From Dysidea avara (Eukaryota > Porifera > Demospongiae > Dictyoceratida > Dysideidae): DNA of 64,000 nt. This document shows, piece after piece, positions 44,508-55,199 of the stretch. The stretch covers positions 186,001 to 250,000 of the forward strand of contig NC_089280.1 of the NCBI RefSeq assembly GCF_963678975.1, given 5' to 3'. Numbering within the stretch: the stretch's first letter is position 1; the number at the start of each line of letters is the position of its first letter. The position numbers were made by a program, and so were the translations under genes. The notes below the pieces were generated by a model that was not told the origin of the DNA, made no database searches, and saw nothing but the letters and a program-made list of their open reading frames with translations.

Positions 44508-46440
44508 TCAAATGATTCAATGTACAGTGAGTTTAAAGCATGGCTTGCATTTGATACAAGCTAAACGTCGTATTTATCAGCAAATGAAATGCTATGGAAC
44601 TGATTTGTTGAAATTCAAGTACAAAGCTATTAGCAACCTGGTTCACTCTCAAACAAGAAAGGATACAGCAGCTCATGTAACTAACCTATCCAAGGTATGA
44701 ATTCTAAGGAATTTTGGAATTTTCTCAACTTCATTAAGGATCACCGACATCCTATCCCTTCTCTCAAACATGACAATTCCTTTATTTTAGATGACAGCAA
44801 AAAGGCTACAATTTTTAATCAATTCTTTCACTCAGTATTTACTATTGAAGGCCAAAGTTCTCTGTCTGATTTACGTCAATATTTAGCCTGATCTGATTAG
44901 CTCAATTGATTTTTCTGTTGATGCAGTCCATAAGGAACTGGTAAGTCTGCAAAAAGACAAAACATGTGGTCCTGATTTTATTCCTGCTTATTTATTAAAA
45001 GTTGGTGCAGATTTTCTTGCTGCATTCCTTATTAAGTTATTTAAACTTTCTATCTCTACTGGGTCTTTACCTAGAGATTGGGTAACAGCTAACATCGCAC
45101 CAGTCTATAAAAAGGTTAACAGCCATCAACCATAAAAAAAAACTATCGCCCTATTAGTTTGACATTTACTGTGATCAAAGTCATGGAAAGAATTATAGCT
45201 ACATCACAAAACTGTCAAAGCTCTGGAATTCCACAATCTTATCAGTAATCATCAACATGGTTTTTGTCATTACCATTCCACCATCAACCTTTTGTTGACT
45301 GCAGTCCATGATTGGGCAGCTTGTTTAGAATTACGCCACTCAGTACATTGTATTTTTCTGGATCTTGCAAATGCTTTTGACTCTGTACCTCACTCCCGTT
45401 TTTTTGTTGAAACTTGAATGTTTAGGAATCAAAGGTGATCTGTTATGATGGTTCAAGTACTTTTTAACTATGAGATCTCAATGTGTTGCTATTAATGGTT
45501 CTTTTTCTGATTATATACCTGTGGCATCTGGGGTACCCCAGGGATCTGTGCTTGGTCCTCTATTATTCTTGCTATATATTGATGACATCCACTGCTCAAT
45601 ATCCCACAGTTCAGTATTAATGTTTGAAGATGACATAGCCCTCTATAGAGAAATTACATCCTCCTCTGACCAAAATTTGCTTCAGATTGACTTATCTAAT
45701 GTCCTAGAATAGTTTCATAAATGGCAACTAAACCTGAGCCCATCCAAGTGTGAAACAATTTGCATTTCTTACAAACGCTCACCTCTCCTGTACACTACTT
45801 CCTGAATAACCATCTGTTGGCCACCAAATCTGTTGTTCAGTACTTATAAACTCTCACCTTAAATGGTCGGATCACATCAAGCATATTACTGCTAAGGCAA
45901 CCAGATCCCTGAATGTTTTGAGGCATTCACTTTACACATGCCCCTCTTCTGTCAAAGATGTAGTATATAAATGTGTTGTACATCCCATACTGGAATATGC
46001 TACTCCAGTATGGTACTTACATTCACCTGGTGATATCAAGAAGCTGGAAGGTATCCAACGTAGAGCTGCCAGATGGGTTTGTGGAAGCCAATGGAGTTCT
46101 GCTCACAAGCGCTGGTCCAAATCATCAGACTATTTATTAATCAACTGAACTGGCCAATTTTACATCAGAGACAAGATTATTTCACTACCTGCCAACTATA
46201 TAACATTTTCATTTGGCTAGCACTTCCACATCTAGTGCTATGGGTGGTGGCAAGGGGTGCTGGATACCGCGGGAAAAAAAACATAACATCATAAATCATC
46301 ACTCAGCAATTCCCTTTTCCAAATAGTTTTCTAGAGAAAACAGACATCCATCAACCCATTTGCACTAGACACCTCTGTATCAATAATCAATTCTTATTCA
46401 TTTTTCATCAATTCATCATTTCTCTGGAATGATCTACTTA
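44508..46440 (+). pseudogene. LINE reverse transcriptase fragment 2 (different family)
   Basis: Opens with the endonuclease-RT linker (AKRRIYQQMKCYGTDLL, NSKEFWNFLNFIKDHR, ATIFNQFFHSVFT), then a diverged finger domain (TCGPDFIPAYLLK, NYRPISLTFTVIKVMERII), VPQGSVLGPLLFLLYIDD and LMFEDDIALY, where the YADD box reads FEDD. The C-terminal part has PILEYATPVWYL, KLEGIQRRAARWVCG and SSFLWNDL. This arrangement fits Jockey/CR1-like LINEs. Many stops. It begins only eight bases after fragment 1 ends, which suggests a 5'-truncated insertion beside that tail. Confidence 0.75.
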
Positions 46441-47059
46441 CAGAGCTCTCAACCTGTAGCCTTTGTCAGGAGTGAGATCAACAAAGTTCTGCCATCCATC
46501 CTGTGCAACTTGATGGAGAGAACAAGCACAGTATACATAAAATGTGCCCTTAGGCTGATAATGTGTAGTTGTGCACCTATGGCTTCTATCTATCCACCTG
46601 TTTATGCAGACATAGTTACGATTAATTGTATCTCTGCACATACATTCTGCCACCATCTGCTATGCCACACAATATAATTAGTTGAACACACTGATGTATT
46701 TTTTTTATTCTAATTATAAATACTAAACGTTTTTGTGGAAGTTTAGCTACATTGCTTGTAGGCGTGAGATTCAATACCTTGGGCATGAGAGCGTGAGATT
46801 GCACCTCAAATCGTGAGTCATGCCAGAGGCGTGACAGTTGAGAGGTATGTACCTACCAATATCCTTCAGATTACCAACACAAACCCCTTCCGTGTAGCCA
46901 TCAGATGTTTTTTCTTGTGATTCTATTGTCTTGTGCTTACATGTGTTTTATTTTGTATTGCTTTTGTAATAGTGCATAGTCACTGTACTGTTGTATTGTT
47001 TGTTTGTTTTTGTAAGGAGCACATTTGCAGGCTCAGCCTTTTGTACAACCCTTGTTTTT
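46441..47059. other. Region between LINE and repeat F, no gene
   Basis: Contains sequence shared with 47780-47830 (CTCTCAACCTG(A/T)AGCCTTT) and GTGAGATT repeats near 46765. No coding signal recognised. Confidence 0.4.
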
Positions 47060-47990
47060 TGACAGAAATTCATAATTATACAACCAAGTACTAAGAATAA
47101 TACAAAATGCGGTTAAAATTACATCATAAATAATGAATAACTAAATAATAAATTAATAATTAATATTCTCAAAAACTACGAGGCCTAGAGACATGAACTA
47201 ATCAGGGATAGATTCGCCTGTGAATGAAGGCACAACTGTATAATTATTGCGCCTGTTCATGCTGATGACTTAATGTATGTGTAATTCTATATAACGCCTA
47301 GTACCACACCAATGCTTTAATTTCAGATTGCATGAAGGAGTAGATTAGCAAACAGGAGGGAGTGATTGCAGGAGAGCCAGAGGCCACCTTACACATAAAC
47401 AACAAGATTACAAGTATGTTTCTAAGCTGTTTTCAGGTGGCACAGTGCTCCAAATTGCCATGCCAGGTGCCAGTGGACACACTCAGCATGATGAACAAGA
47501 TTAAGAGTATGTTAACATGATTGTTTGTTGTATCATTTTGTACACTTCTGTTCATCCTTTACCTAGCTTGCTAGCTGAATTATTTCCATTTCCAGTGTTC
47601 AGTGTCAATAATACATTGTTGCATATAGTTCTATAGTATAAACTGCATCTCCTGTATGTTGTACAGTATTGTGTTACACATCATTCTCAGCTACCAGTAG
47701 TTTTGCATTGGGCCTGGCAAGCCATTGTGTGGAGAACACTGGCACAGTTTTCAGCTGATAATTTTGTGTGTGAAGATGTATAGCTCTCAACCTGAAGCCT
47801 TTCAGAGCCAGGAGTGAAATCACTTTGTCACAGAAGCACGATACCTCTTACAACCAGTCACTTTCTTGGATGTGCTGTGCTTTGCCATCTTCACTGTTAC
47901 GTTCTGTTGTACTGGCTATTCATGGGAGCAGAAAGCTACAGTTAACATAGCTCCCTGCTGTCTCCACTGAGCTGCGTTTAGTGGAAAGCC
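47060..47990 (-). repeat. Dispersed repeat F, copy 3 (inverted)
   Basis: Reverse complement of 16400-17370: CCAAGTACTAAGAATAA, AACTACGAGGCCTAGAGACA, GAGAGCCAGAGGCCACCTT and CATTGTGTGGAGAACA(C/T)TG are shared. It ends with CACTGAGCTGCGTTTAGTGG, which also lies next to the LINE relic at 16400 and next to the BEL relic at 61100. Confidence 0.7.
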
Positions 47991-48689
47991 GTATTCTTGT
48001 TGAATAGAACAATTGTGGTTTTGTTTGTTTCATTTTATTTTTAATTTGTTGTTTTGTCATCACCATGCATTATTTTACTTTGAGACGGAAATTATATAAC
48101 CACTGCAGTAAATACATCCCATACAACCTGATTGAGATAACAAACACTACATACACAAAATGTGCCCTTAGGCTGATAATTGCTGTGTGGTTGTGCTTGC
48201 TGCTGTTTATTTACCTACATACTGTAAACCAGTGCTCAAAATAGTGTCAAAATATTCCACTGTCAAAATGTCTGGACAAAGTCACCAATGACCTGTCATT
48301 ACTTGTGGTTGTCCAGTCACATTCAAAATGTACTTCAGCATGTAAAGTATGCTAATTGTAGGGGGGTCTGGGGGCATGCACCCCACAGGAAATTTTTAAA
48401 AGTACAATGTCTGAGATCACATCTGAAAGCATTTTGAAAGGGTAAGTTTAATCTGTGAATCACTTACAAACATTTTACCATATTATACAGATGCATGATT
48501 AATAATCTTTTTTGACAGGAAACAAGAATTGATCAGTTTGTGTTATTGTACAATGACAATTTGTATCTTACAAATAATTTCACAATAAAATGTTATAATT
48601 ATTGAATGTATTATTACACTGATAATTACAGTAAGTGAAATGGTCATAAACAGTCATACCTAATTCAAACTCACAGATAACTCCCATCT

Positions 48690-48970
48690 TTAATAGCGAA
48701 GATTTTCTTTAGTGATTGTGTAAGCAATATCCATTTTTCTTTTAATCTTCAACCTGGCAACCTCGCTAAGGTTGGCTTGAGCCATTGCCCTTACAATTGG
48801 TGCATATTCCATCAAGCTACTGGCTGCTTTCTTGGCCTCCAATATGCCACTGCATTGCTCGCTTGTGCATATCGGTTGCCACGTGATCCTTGTATGTCAA
48901 AGCGCGAATATTGGTCGTGCCTTCAATAAAGGCTGGCCTACCTGTAGTGTTGTATCGAGCAGAACACTTC
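48690..48970 (-). pseudogene. hAT-type transposase N-terminal fragment, relic
   Basis: On the minus strand: ARYNTTGRPAFIEGTTNIRA, TYKDHVATDMHKRAM, then after a frameshift KKAASSLMEYAPIVRAM, RLKIKRKMDIAYTITKENL and a TAA at 48690. The pattern F..G..N.R...YK.H..T..H..AM followed by K.KFDIAYTIAKENL is that of the ZMYM/KIAA1586-like domesticated and transposon-borne hAT proteins, where it forms a zinc-binding DNA recognition region. Only the N-terminal region remains. Confidence 0.6.
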
Positions 48971-49019
48971 ACATTTTACATGTTCACGTGCTCCGGATCA
49001 CCAGACGCTGTTTCAAACC

Positions 49020-49440
49020 GCGTATCGTATTCTCCATACAGTACTAATCAACTACATAACTGTACTGTATGAGTCATAAAGTACAGTTATGCAGCTAATT
49101 GGGCAAATACAGTACAGTTATGTGGAGAATTTATTTGTGGAATGTTACGTAAACAACACGCTGTGAATCACTAAAACCAGCCAAACTAATCCTATGAGTT
49201 TGTTCTACAGCTAGGAATAGATAGTATAAACACTTACTGATCGTCTGATCACGGAACTTTTAAACACTACTCCACTAAGACAGCACGATTGATCACGTGC
49301 ATGACATTGTATATCGCTAAAACTAGCCAAACTAATCCTATTAGTTTGTTCTACAACTAGAAATAGATTATATGAACACTTAATGATATCCTTATCACCG
49401 AAAATCGAGAGAAAATCGCTCCGAGCCAGACGCGACCAGG
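49020..49440 (+). repeat. Dispersed repeat H, copy 2
   Basis: Matches 3055-3470 inside the piggyBac-like element and 49650-50090: TGTACTGTATGAGTCATA, CCAGCCAAACTAATCCTA and TAGAAATAGATTA shared in order. Confidence 0.75.
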
Positions 49441-49460
49441 AAGTACAATATAACACTTAA

Positions 49461-49583
49461 AGCACCGCCTTGCTTGTGTGTACAAAATATACAGTACTCG
49501 AGGGGTGTCTCGAGGCAAAGCTGTATTAGCCTCTTGACACACACCCTCATACTGTATTTTCCGTACACACGCGCGGCGGTGCT
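49461..49583. mobile_element. TTAA-flanked mini hairpin element, copy 1
   Basis: Ends AGCACCGCCTTGCTTGTGTG and CACACGCGCGGCGGTGCT are inverted; TTAA flanks at 49457-49460 and 49584-49587. 123 bases. A second hairpin lies inside (CTCGAGGGGTGTCTCGAG). Confidence 0.75.
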
Positions 49584-49609
49584 TTAACCCTAACATATTG
49601 TACTTTGCG

Positions 49610-50090
49610 TGGGAGGATCAAAGCGATGCTGCGTATCATATTGTCCATACAGTACTAATCAGCTGCATAACTGTACTGTATGAGTCATACAGTACAGCTA
49701 TGTGCTTAAGTGGGCAATTACAGCACACTTGGGCAAATACAGTACAGTTATGTGGAGAATTTATTTAAGGAATGCTACATAAACAACACACTGTAAATCA
49801 CTAAAACCAGCCAAACTAATTCTACGAGTTCGCTCTACGGCTAGGAATAGTTGTATAAGCACTTACAGATCATCTGATCATGAAGCTTTTTAAACACGAT
49901 TCCACTAAAACAGCACGATTGATCATGTGCGTGACATTGTAAATTGCTACAACTAGCCAAACTAATCCTATTAGTTTGTTCTACGACTAGAAATAGATTA
50001 TATGAACACTTACTGATATCCTGATCACCGAAAATTACAGTGGTTTGAGTACTAGAGAAAATCACTCTGAGCCACACAACCAGGAAGTAC
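49610..50090 (+). repeat. Dispersed repeat H, copy 3
   Basis: Third copy; starts GTACTTTGCGTGGGAGGATC, matching 3026-3046 almost exactly. Confidence 0.75.
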
Positions 50091-50156
50091 AATATAACAC
50101 TTAAAGCACCATCTTGCTTGTGTGTACAAAACCAGGAAGTACAATATAACACTTAA

Positions 50157-50302
50157 AGCACCGTCTTGCTTGTGTGTACAAAAACTGCAGTGCTCAGGGG
50201 GTGTCACGAGGCAAATACAGCACTCGGCTTCGCCTCATACTGTTTTAGCCTCTCAACACACACCCTCATACTGTATTTTCTGTACACACGCACAGCGGTG
50301 CT
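50157..50302. mobile_element. TTAA-flanked mini hairpin element, copy 2
   Basis: Ends AGCACCGTCTTGCTTGTGTG and CACACGCACAGCGGTGCT, with TTAA at 50153-50156 and 50303-50306. A partial end duplication precedes it at 50101-50130, with the host phrase CCAGGAAGTACAATATAACA repeated. Confidence 0.75.
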
Positions 50303-50319
50303 TTAACTAGAACGTAAAT

Positions 50320-51990
50320 TGCAAAGCCTGGTTGATTAAACCTCTGTTTGACACAATAGATGATTAGATCAAGGACTTCATAGTAAATAGCATGAAAGTA
50401 TGACTCACAATCATTAAAGGTAGTTCCTTCAGCAGTTCCTTCTAATCTAGCTGGAGCTCGTCTTTTTCGTGGTAACTTAGGATCTTCAATATCAAAGGAT
50501 GTCCAAAGAAGACTGACTTTTTGCCAAATAACTTGTAGTTGGCTTCACCCCTAAGTGTTTGTAATGTGTTAACAGTCATAGACGAAACATGCTGTCCCTC
50601 TGATTTGGGGACTGTAACGTCTGACTAAGACTGTCAGTGTGTTTTAAATTTAAATAACCCAAGTGGATACCAAAAAAATGTATTTGTTTTAAACTGTGCT
50701 TCAACTCCAATTATTCTAGCTTTTATAGATGTGTCAGACATTTCATCTTGAGAACTCTCCCAAAGTTCTTGCAGTGTCTTGTAGTTGTCTATAACAGACT
50801 TCAGTGAATTGACACGAACAGTCCAACTAGTTGGACATAGGACACAAACTCCTGGTGTATCAGGTGCCAAGTTTTGCTTCAAATTGTCAAATTGCATGTC
50901 CCTTTTCAGGGAGTATTTAATCAGCTTTGAGACTTCAAAAGCAATATCCAGCACATCTTTCAATATTTTACAATGCTTTATGGTTCTCCAACAGATAAAT
51001 TAAGTGCATGGCCATAACAATATAACAATGGGTATATACGGCATTTGGTTGTTCATCACTGATCACTTTTTCCACTCCTTTTTGGGTCCACTCATTGTGC
51101 TGGCACCATCGTAACATTGCCCACGGCAGTTGGAAAGTGAAAATTTCGTATGTTCTTATGTTTCTTTTATGGCTTTCACAATATCATTGGCATGTACATT
51201 ATTCATTTTATAAAGCCCAATAAAATCTTCCTGTGGTTCCAATCAGAGTTGATCCACCTTCTGCATACTGATAATTGCTCTCTGTTTGAAGAATCAGTAC
51301 ATTCATCACACATAATGGTGAAGAAATTGGATGACAATAAGTCTTTCCTAATTCTGTGAGGACTGAATAGCCACAGTGTTAATCATTTCGTCTTGCATAT
51401 CATGTGCTACATATTTATCAGTACTTTTTTCAATCCAATTCTAGGATCTTCATCTGATGTAACTTTAAGAATTGCATAAAAATTAATTTGAATTGGTCTA
51501 TCCCCATCCCCTCTAAAAGCTAAACCTTATCTCTTGCTAAAAATCTTAAATTTGAAATCACCTTTAGTAAGCATTGTCGATTGTCTTGTTTGTCAAAAGC
51601 AACTTGCTTGGATAAATTGCTCTCCAATTTCTTTACACTATGGTGGCAGTGTTACTATTGCTTCAACGGCACTCTTATGGCAGTGTGATCCTTCATGTTT
51701 CCTGAAAGCTACGATAGCATCTTCCAGTTACAATATCCCTTAGATACAAAGGCAACTTCTCCCTTATTTCACTTAACTGTCCTTTTCACTAATGCTGTAA
51801 CACAAAAGTGGCATGTCATCATCTTCATAATAATGCAGCCATTCCCAGTTAGAAAATCATTGCAACTGACAAGAACGCTTGACAACTTGCTACTTCCCAA
51901 ATTCACATTGTGGAAAATTAAACAATGAAGGTGGGTGATTTGGTGTATCTGGCAGTATAGGATAACTTTGACAAACAGAAGATCCAACAT
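50320..51990 (-). pseudogene. hAT-type transposase with TTF zinc finger, relic
   Basis: Minus-strand pieces in order from the right: TTF-type zinc finger region (FCVTALVKRTVK, KGYCNWKML, HEGSHCHKSAVEAIV), a DUF4371-like region ending CRGQCYDGASTMSG, then VLDIAFEVSKLIKYSLKRD, LCPTSWTVRVNSLKSVIDNY, LWESSQDEMSDTSIKARIIG, and finally LPRKRRAPARLEG with YYEVLDLIIYCVKQRFNQPG. This is the domain order of ZMYM1/TTF-hAT transposases. The longest intact frame is 50634-50963. Numerous stops elsewhere; the C-terminal dimerisation domain is not seen. Confidence 0.75.
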
Positions 51991-52274
51991 CATATCTAAC
52001 AAGCTTCGACACCATAGTTAGCACGAGCCATAGTTCAGCACAAACCATAATATAGTTACTACGTGTAAAGTGAGTGCATGAACCATGACCTGTAAATGTA
52101 TTAGACTAGTAGAAATCACAAGGTGAAGAAATGTAAAGATGGTGCCAGTGTAACAGTATGGTCAAGTATGGTATGATCCCTAATATACACCGTACTGTAT
52201 GATTAAGCACAACTATGAAATTTTAAGACATTACATCTTTTGTGATGTGTACTATCAACATTGTTACTGTACAG

Positions 52275-52499
52275 GTGACTTCACTGACCACCCAACTGGA
52301 GGAGATGACAATAAGTAATGAGGAGCTGAGGGGAGAAGTTGGTGTTCTCAAGACTGAAATTAATGGTCTCAAGGTGGAGGTTGATGGCCTCAAGGTGGAG
52401 AATAATGGCCTCAGAGTAGACAACAACGGCCTTAACTCACAGAATAATGGCTACAAAGAGGAGAATGCACAACTGAGGGCAGAGAATCAACGTTTGAAG
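52275..52499 (+). CDS. Coiled-coil exon f, heptad repeats
   Basis: 75 codons between TACTGTACAG and GTCAGT, phase 0 at both ends. It starts VTSLTTQLEEMTISNEELRG and then repeats a seven-residue unit of the form NGLKVEN (for example NGLKVEV, DGLKVEN, NGLRVDN, NGYKEEN), ending RAENQRLK. Each unit is 21 bases and exactly one coiled-coil heptad. Leu and Val/hydrophobic residues sit at the a and d positions, with Asn frequent. No function can be named. Confidence 0.7.
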
Positions 52500-52860
52500 G
52501 TCAGTAGACACAGGTTAATGATATAAGGAATGCTTTGTTGTTGTTTTTTTTAAAAACATAGTATAAACCATTACATGAAGCTACTGCTATACCATTGTTC
52601 TTATAACAATAACAATAGAACTGGTACCTGGCCCCACCTGGCCCCCTTTACTACATGTACTGTAATACACAAATCATAAAATACTTCATAGTATATGACA
52701 TGTATTTCCAGTCTACTACTATAACAGGGTTGAAACTGGGTCAGTATATTGATGAGCTGGATGACCCACTGACCAAGTCAGATCCAGTGATGTAACCTTG
52801 TTTAGTTAAAGCAGAGCGGTGTGCCAAGAGTTACATCTTAAGTATCCCACTAATCTATTA

Positions 52861-53450
52861 CAGGTTTTTGCAATTGACTTCATCACCTTTGCAATTGACT
52901 TTGTCCTGTTTGCAGTAGAGTTCGTCACCATTATAGTAGAATTTATCCCATTTGCAATTGAATTCATCGGTTTTACAATTTATTTCATCACTTTCGCATT
53001 AGAATTCATCACGTTTGCACAAGAATTCGTCATAACTACATTGACTGCAAGAAACCAGCTGCTCATCACAAGGTGAATCATTTTTGCTATGTAGAATACC
53101 ACTTGAGACACTACAAGGTAAGTGGAGCTAGTTATACATGAAGCCATTAGAGTTAATTTATGTGTTCAAGAGTTACTACACCCATTGCTAATGGCAAAAC
53201 ACAGTTGGGAATGTTGTTGAAGAAGCCATAGCTGAAGAATTATCACATTATAAAGAGTTGTTTACAACAGTTGTACTTCAACAAGATCATGGAGCAGCTG
53301 CTACATCTTGTTTTCGTGTTTACAGCAGCTGCCAATCTTGTATGGACAAATTCTTGTGCAAACTAATTCTAATGCAAAAGCAACTAAATCAATTGTAAAA
53401 GGGACGAAATCAAATGCAAAAGGGATGAAGTCAATTGCAAAGGTGACCTC
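52861..53450. mobile_element. Foldback-like element with repeat-built termini
   Basis: The left side has about eight tandem 21-bp units of the TTTGCAATTGACTTCATCACC type; the right side has about four of the same unit inverted, ending CAATTGCAAAGGTGACCT. Terminal inverted repeats made of tandem units are the definition of foldback (FB) elements. The paralogous segment at 62848 lacks this insert, so it moved in after the duplication. Central 300 bases unique, no gene recognised. A reading frame across the left array (FAIDFIT repeats) is a by-product. Confidence 0.7.
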
Positions 53451-53600
53451 TAAATAAACAGGTAGCTATCATACAGTGTGATAGTACCGTATATTAGGGA
53501 TCATGAAGCTTTGGGTACTTCTTGCCAAAAATATCACCAGCCTCACAATACCTTCTGGAACCTTGACAGTATTGGTTAAGCCCAACATACCTTATTTTAC

Positions 53601-54200
53601 ATGTGACCCAAAATGCTTCCGAAAATGTTTCTACAAAATAATTTCTATTTAGTCAAATTTTCTGCTGACCAACTGACTGACTTGCCTGATGCCTTCAGAC
53701 AAGTGTAACTTGATGATGGCAAAGGCCACAGACTGGCCTGCTGCAATGTCAATACAATTACAATCAGTTAGAGGGTGAAGTTCCCATCTTGCCAGACTGT
53801 CAAAATGAGCTGAGGTGTTGGGCAAGCACACCTCAACATCATATAACACACGTCAAATATGTCACCCTTGATAGAATTGTTATCCAACGTTACAGTACAC
53901 CAGCGTGTGTTTTCACTATGAAATAATAGTTTCAAGAGTTGTATAGGTACACAATTAGGGTGTATTATTTTACAAACCCCTTGTATGTTAGACTACAATA
54001 CAGGTCAGGGACATACAGTATTTCTGGGATTCCATAAACTCCTCTAAAAATTTTAGTAACTTGTGAGCAACACCAGACTTTCCCACAGTACAGTTTGACA
54101 GCACAAATATATAGAATAAATGGGAACAGCAGGGAAAGGCAGTGTAATAGAAACTTACATGTATGTAGCTAACAGTAATTTCTCAAAAGTGGAGTAAGGG
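53601..54200. other. Non-coding stretch
   Basis: No exon or element ends paired. The phrase GACTGACTTGCCTGATGCCTTCAGACAAG recurs in part at 57360-57385, so this is repeat-derived at least in part. Confidence 0.4.
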
Positions 54201-54789
54201 AGAAAAATCTTTATAAACATCAAGATACTCTAATAGAGCAGTCAAATCTACATTCATAATGGAATACAATGTTATGCATGAATTTTTGAAGCTACAGCAT
54301 TACAAAGTGGCAACAACAGAAAAATCGATTTGTATGGTGGCAATACAAAATAAACTACAGGTGCTTAAATAAAAAAGGTCATAACTTTTGAATGCAGTCC
54401 ACTACCAAGATGCAACTTACACCATCGGATTCTCTATAAACAGGCAAATCCATTACTGGGTAAATTTTGTCTTCCAGGCCTTTCCTACAACCAGGAAACA
54501 TGAGAAAAAATAATAAACTGCTTGTCCAATGTAAGGCAAACTAATGCTCATATCTTCTTTCCCTTTGGAAGCACTGAATCAAAACAAGATTATCAAACTC
54601 CTCTTGCTTTGGTGATCCCAATGCTACCATAGTTTTGCTGTTACCATCTTTCTTGATAGTGAAACAAACGTTCAAAATTTTATAGAATTTTTTCTATTTT
54701 GTAAATATTTGACCCATTGCATTTATTGCTTTCTACTGTAAAATTAGGCTTGTACAAACATATGGGATTCTTGCAGATCTGGTTACAAA

Positions 54790-55195
54790 TACAATTAAGG
54801 TAGCACTGAACCAATTAATGACAGCTGTACAAAGTTAATTGGACAGCATGTTTGTGGTAATGCGAATAAACGCGGAAATCCATAGACCACAGCGAAGTGT
54901 TTTAGTGGACTAACAGGACAAGCTGTCAGACTACCCAGCTACTGTTGTTGATACAACTAACATTATTCGTGCTTTAAACTATTAGCTCTGGTTAAGGTGG
55001 GGCTGAACCTATTAAGGGCAGCTGTACAACGTTAATTGGACAGCATGTTTGTGGTAATGCAGAACAAACGGAAATCTATGGACCACAGCGAAGCATCTCA
55101 ACTAACAGAACATGCTCTGCCAGACTGCCCAACTACTTTTGTTGATAGAACTAACGTTATTCACGCTTTAAGACTATCAGCTTGTCACAACTCTG
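54790..55195 (+). repeat. Direct repeat pair, about 200-bp unit
   Basis: 54797-54985 and 54992-55195 are diverged tandem copies: CTGAACC, TTAATTGGACAGCATGTTTG, GACCACAGCGAAG and AGCTCTGGTTAA/AACTCTGGTTAA. A third, more diverged copy is at 55660-55860. Confidence 0.65.
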
Positions 55196-55199
55196 GTTA

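Larger units (their letters stand above)
52206..53600 (+). repeat. Segmental duplication, copy 1 (with insertion)
   Basis: Matches 62136-62985 closely: the coiled-coil exon, its downstream intron and a fragment of the hAT MITE end, then AAATAAACAGGTAGCTATCA and on. Copy 1 has an extra 590 bases at 52861-53450. Confidence 0.85.

Noticed and set aside
52712..52795. Apparent last exon of the coiled-coil gene, splice acceptor TTTCCAG and an in-phase frame reading GLKLGQYIDELDDPLTK to a stop (also 62680-62763).
   Set aside because: The sequence CAGGGTTGAAACTGGGTCA...GGATGACCCACTGACC is a diverged end of the hAT MITE at 8586-9094, so this is transposon sequence. An exonised MITE end is possible but there is no positive evidence.
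52819..53076. 85-codon frame with FAIDFIT-type repeats that looks like a membrane or amphipathic repeat protein.
   Set aside because: The period is the 21-bp unit of the foldback-like terminus; inverted units at the other end and the diverged array at 14690 do not keep this frame.
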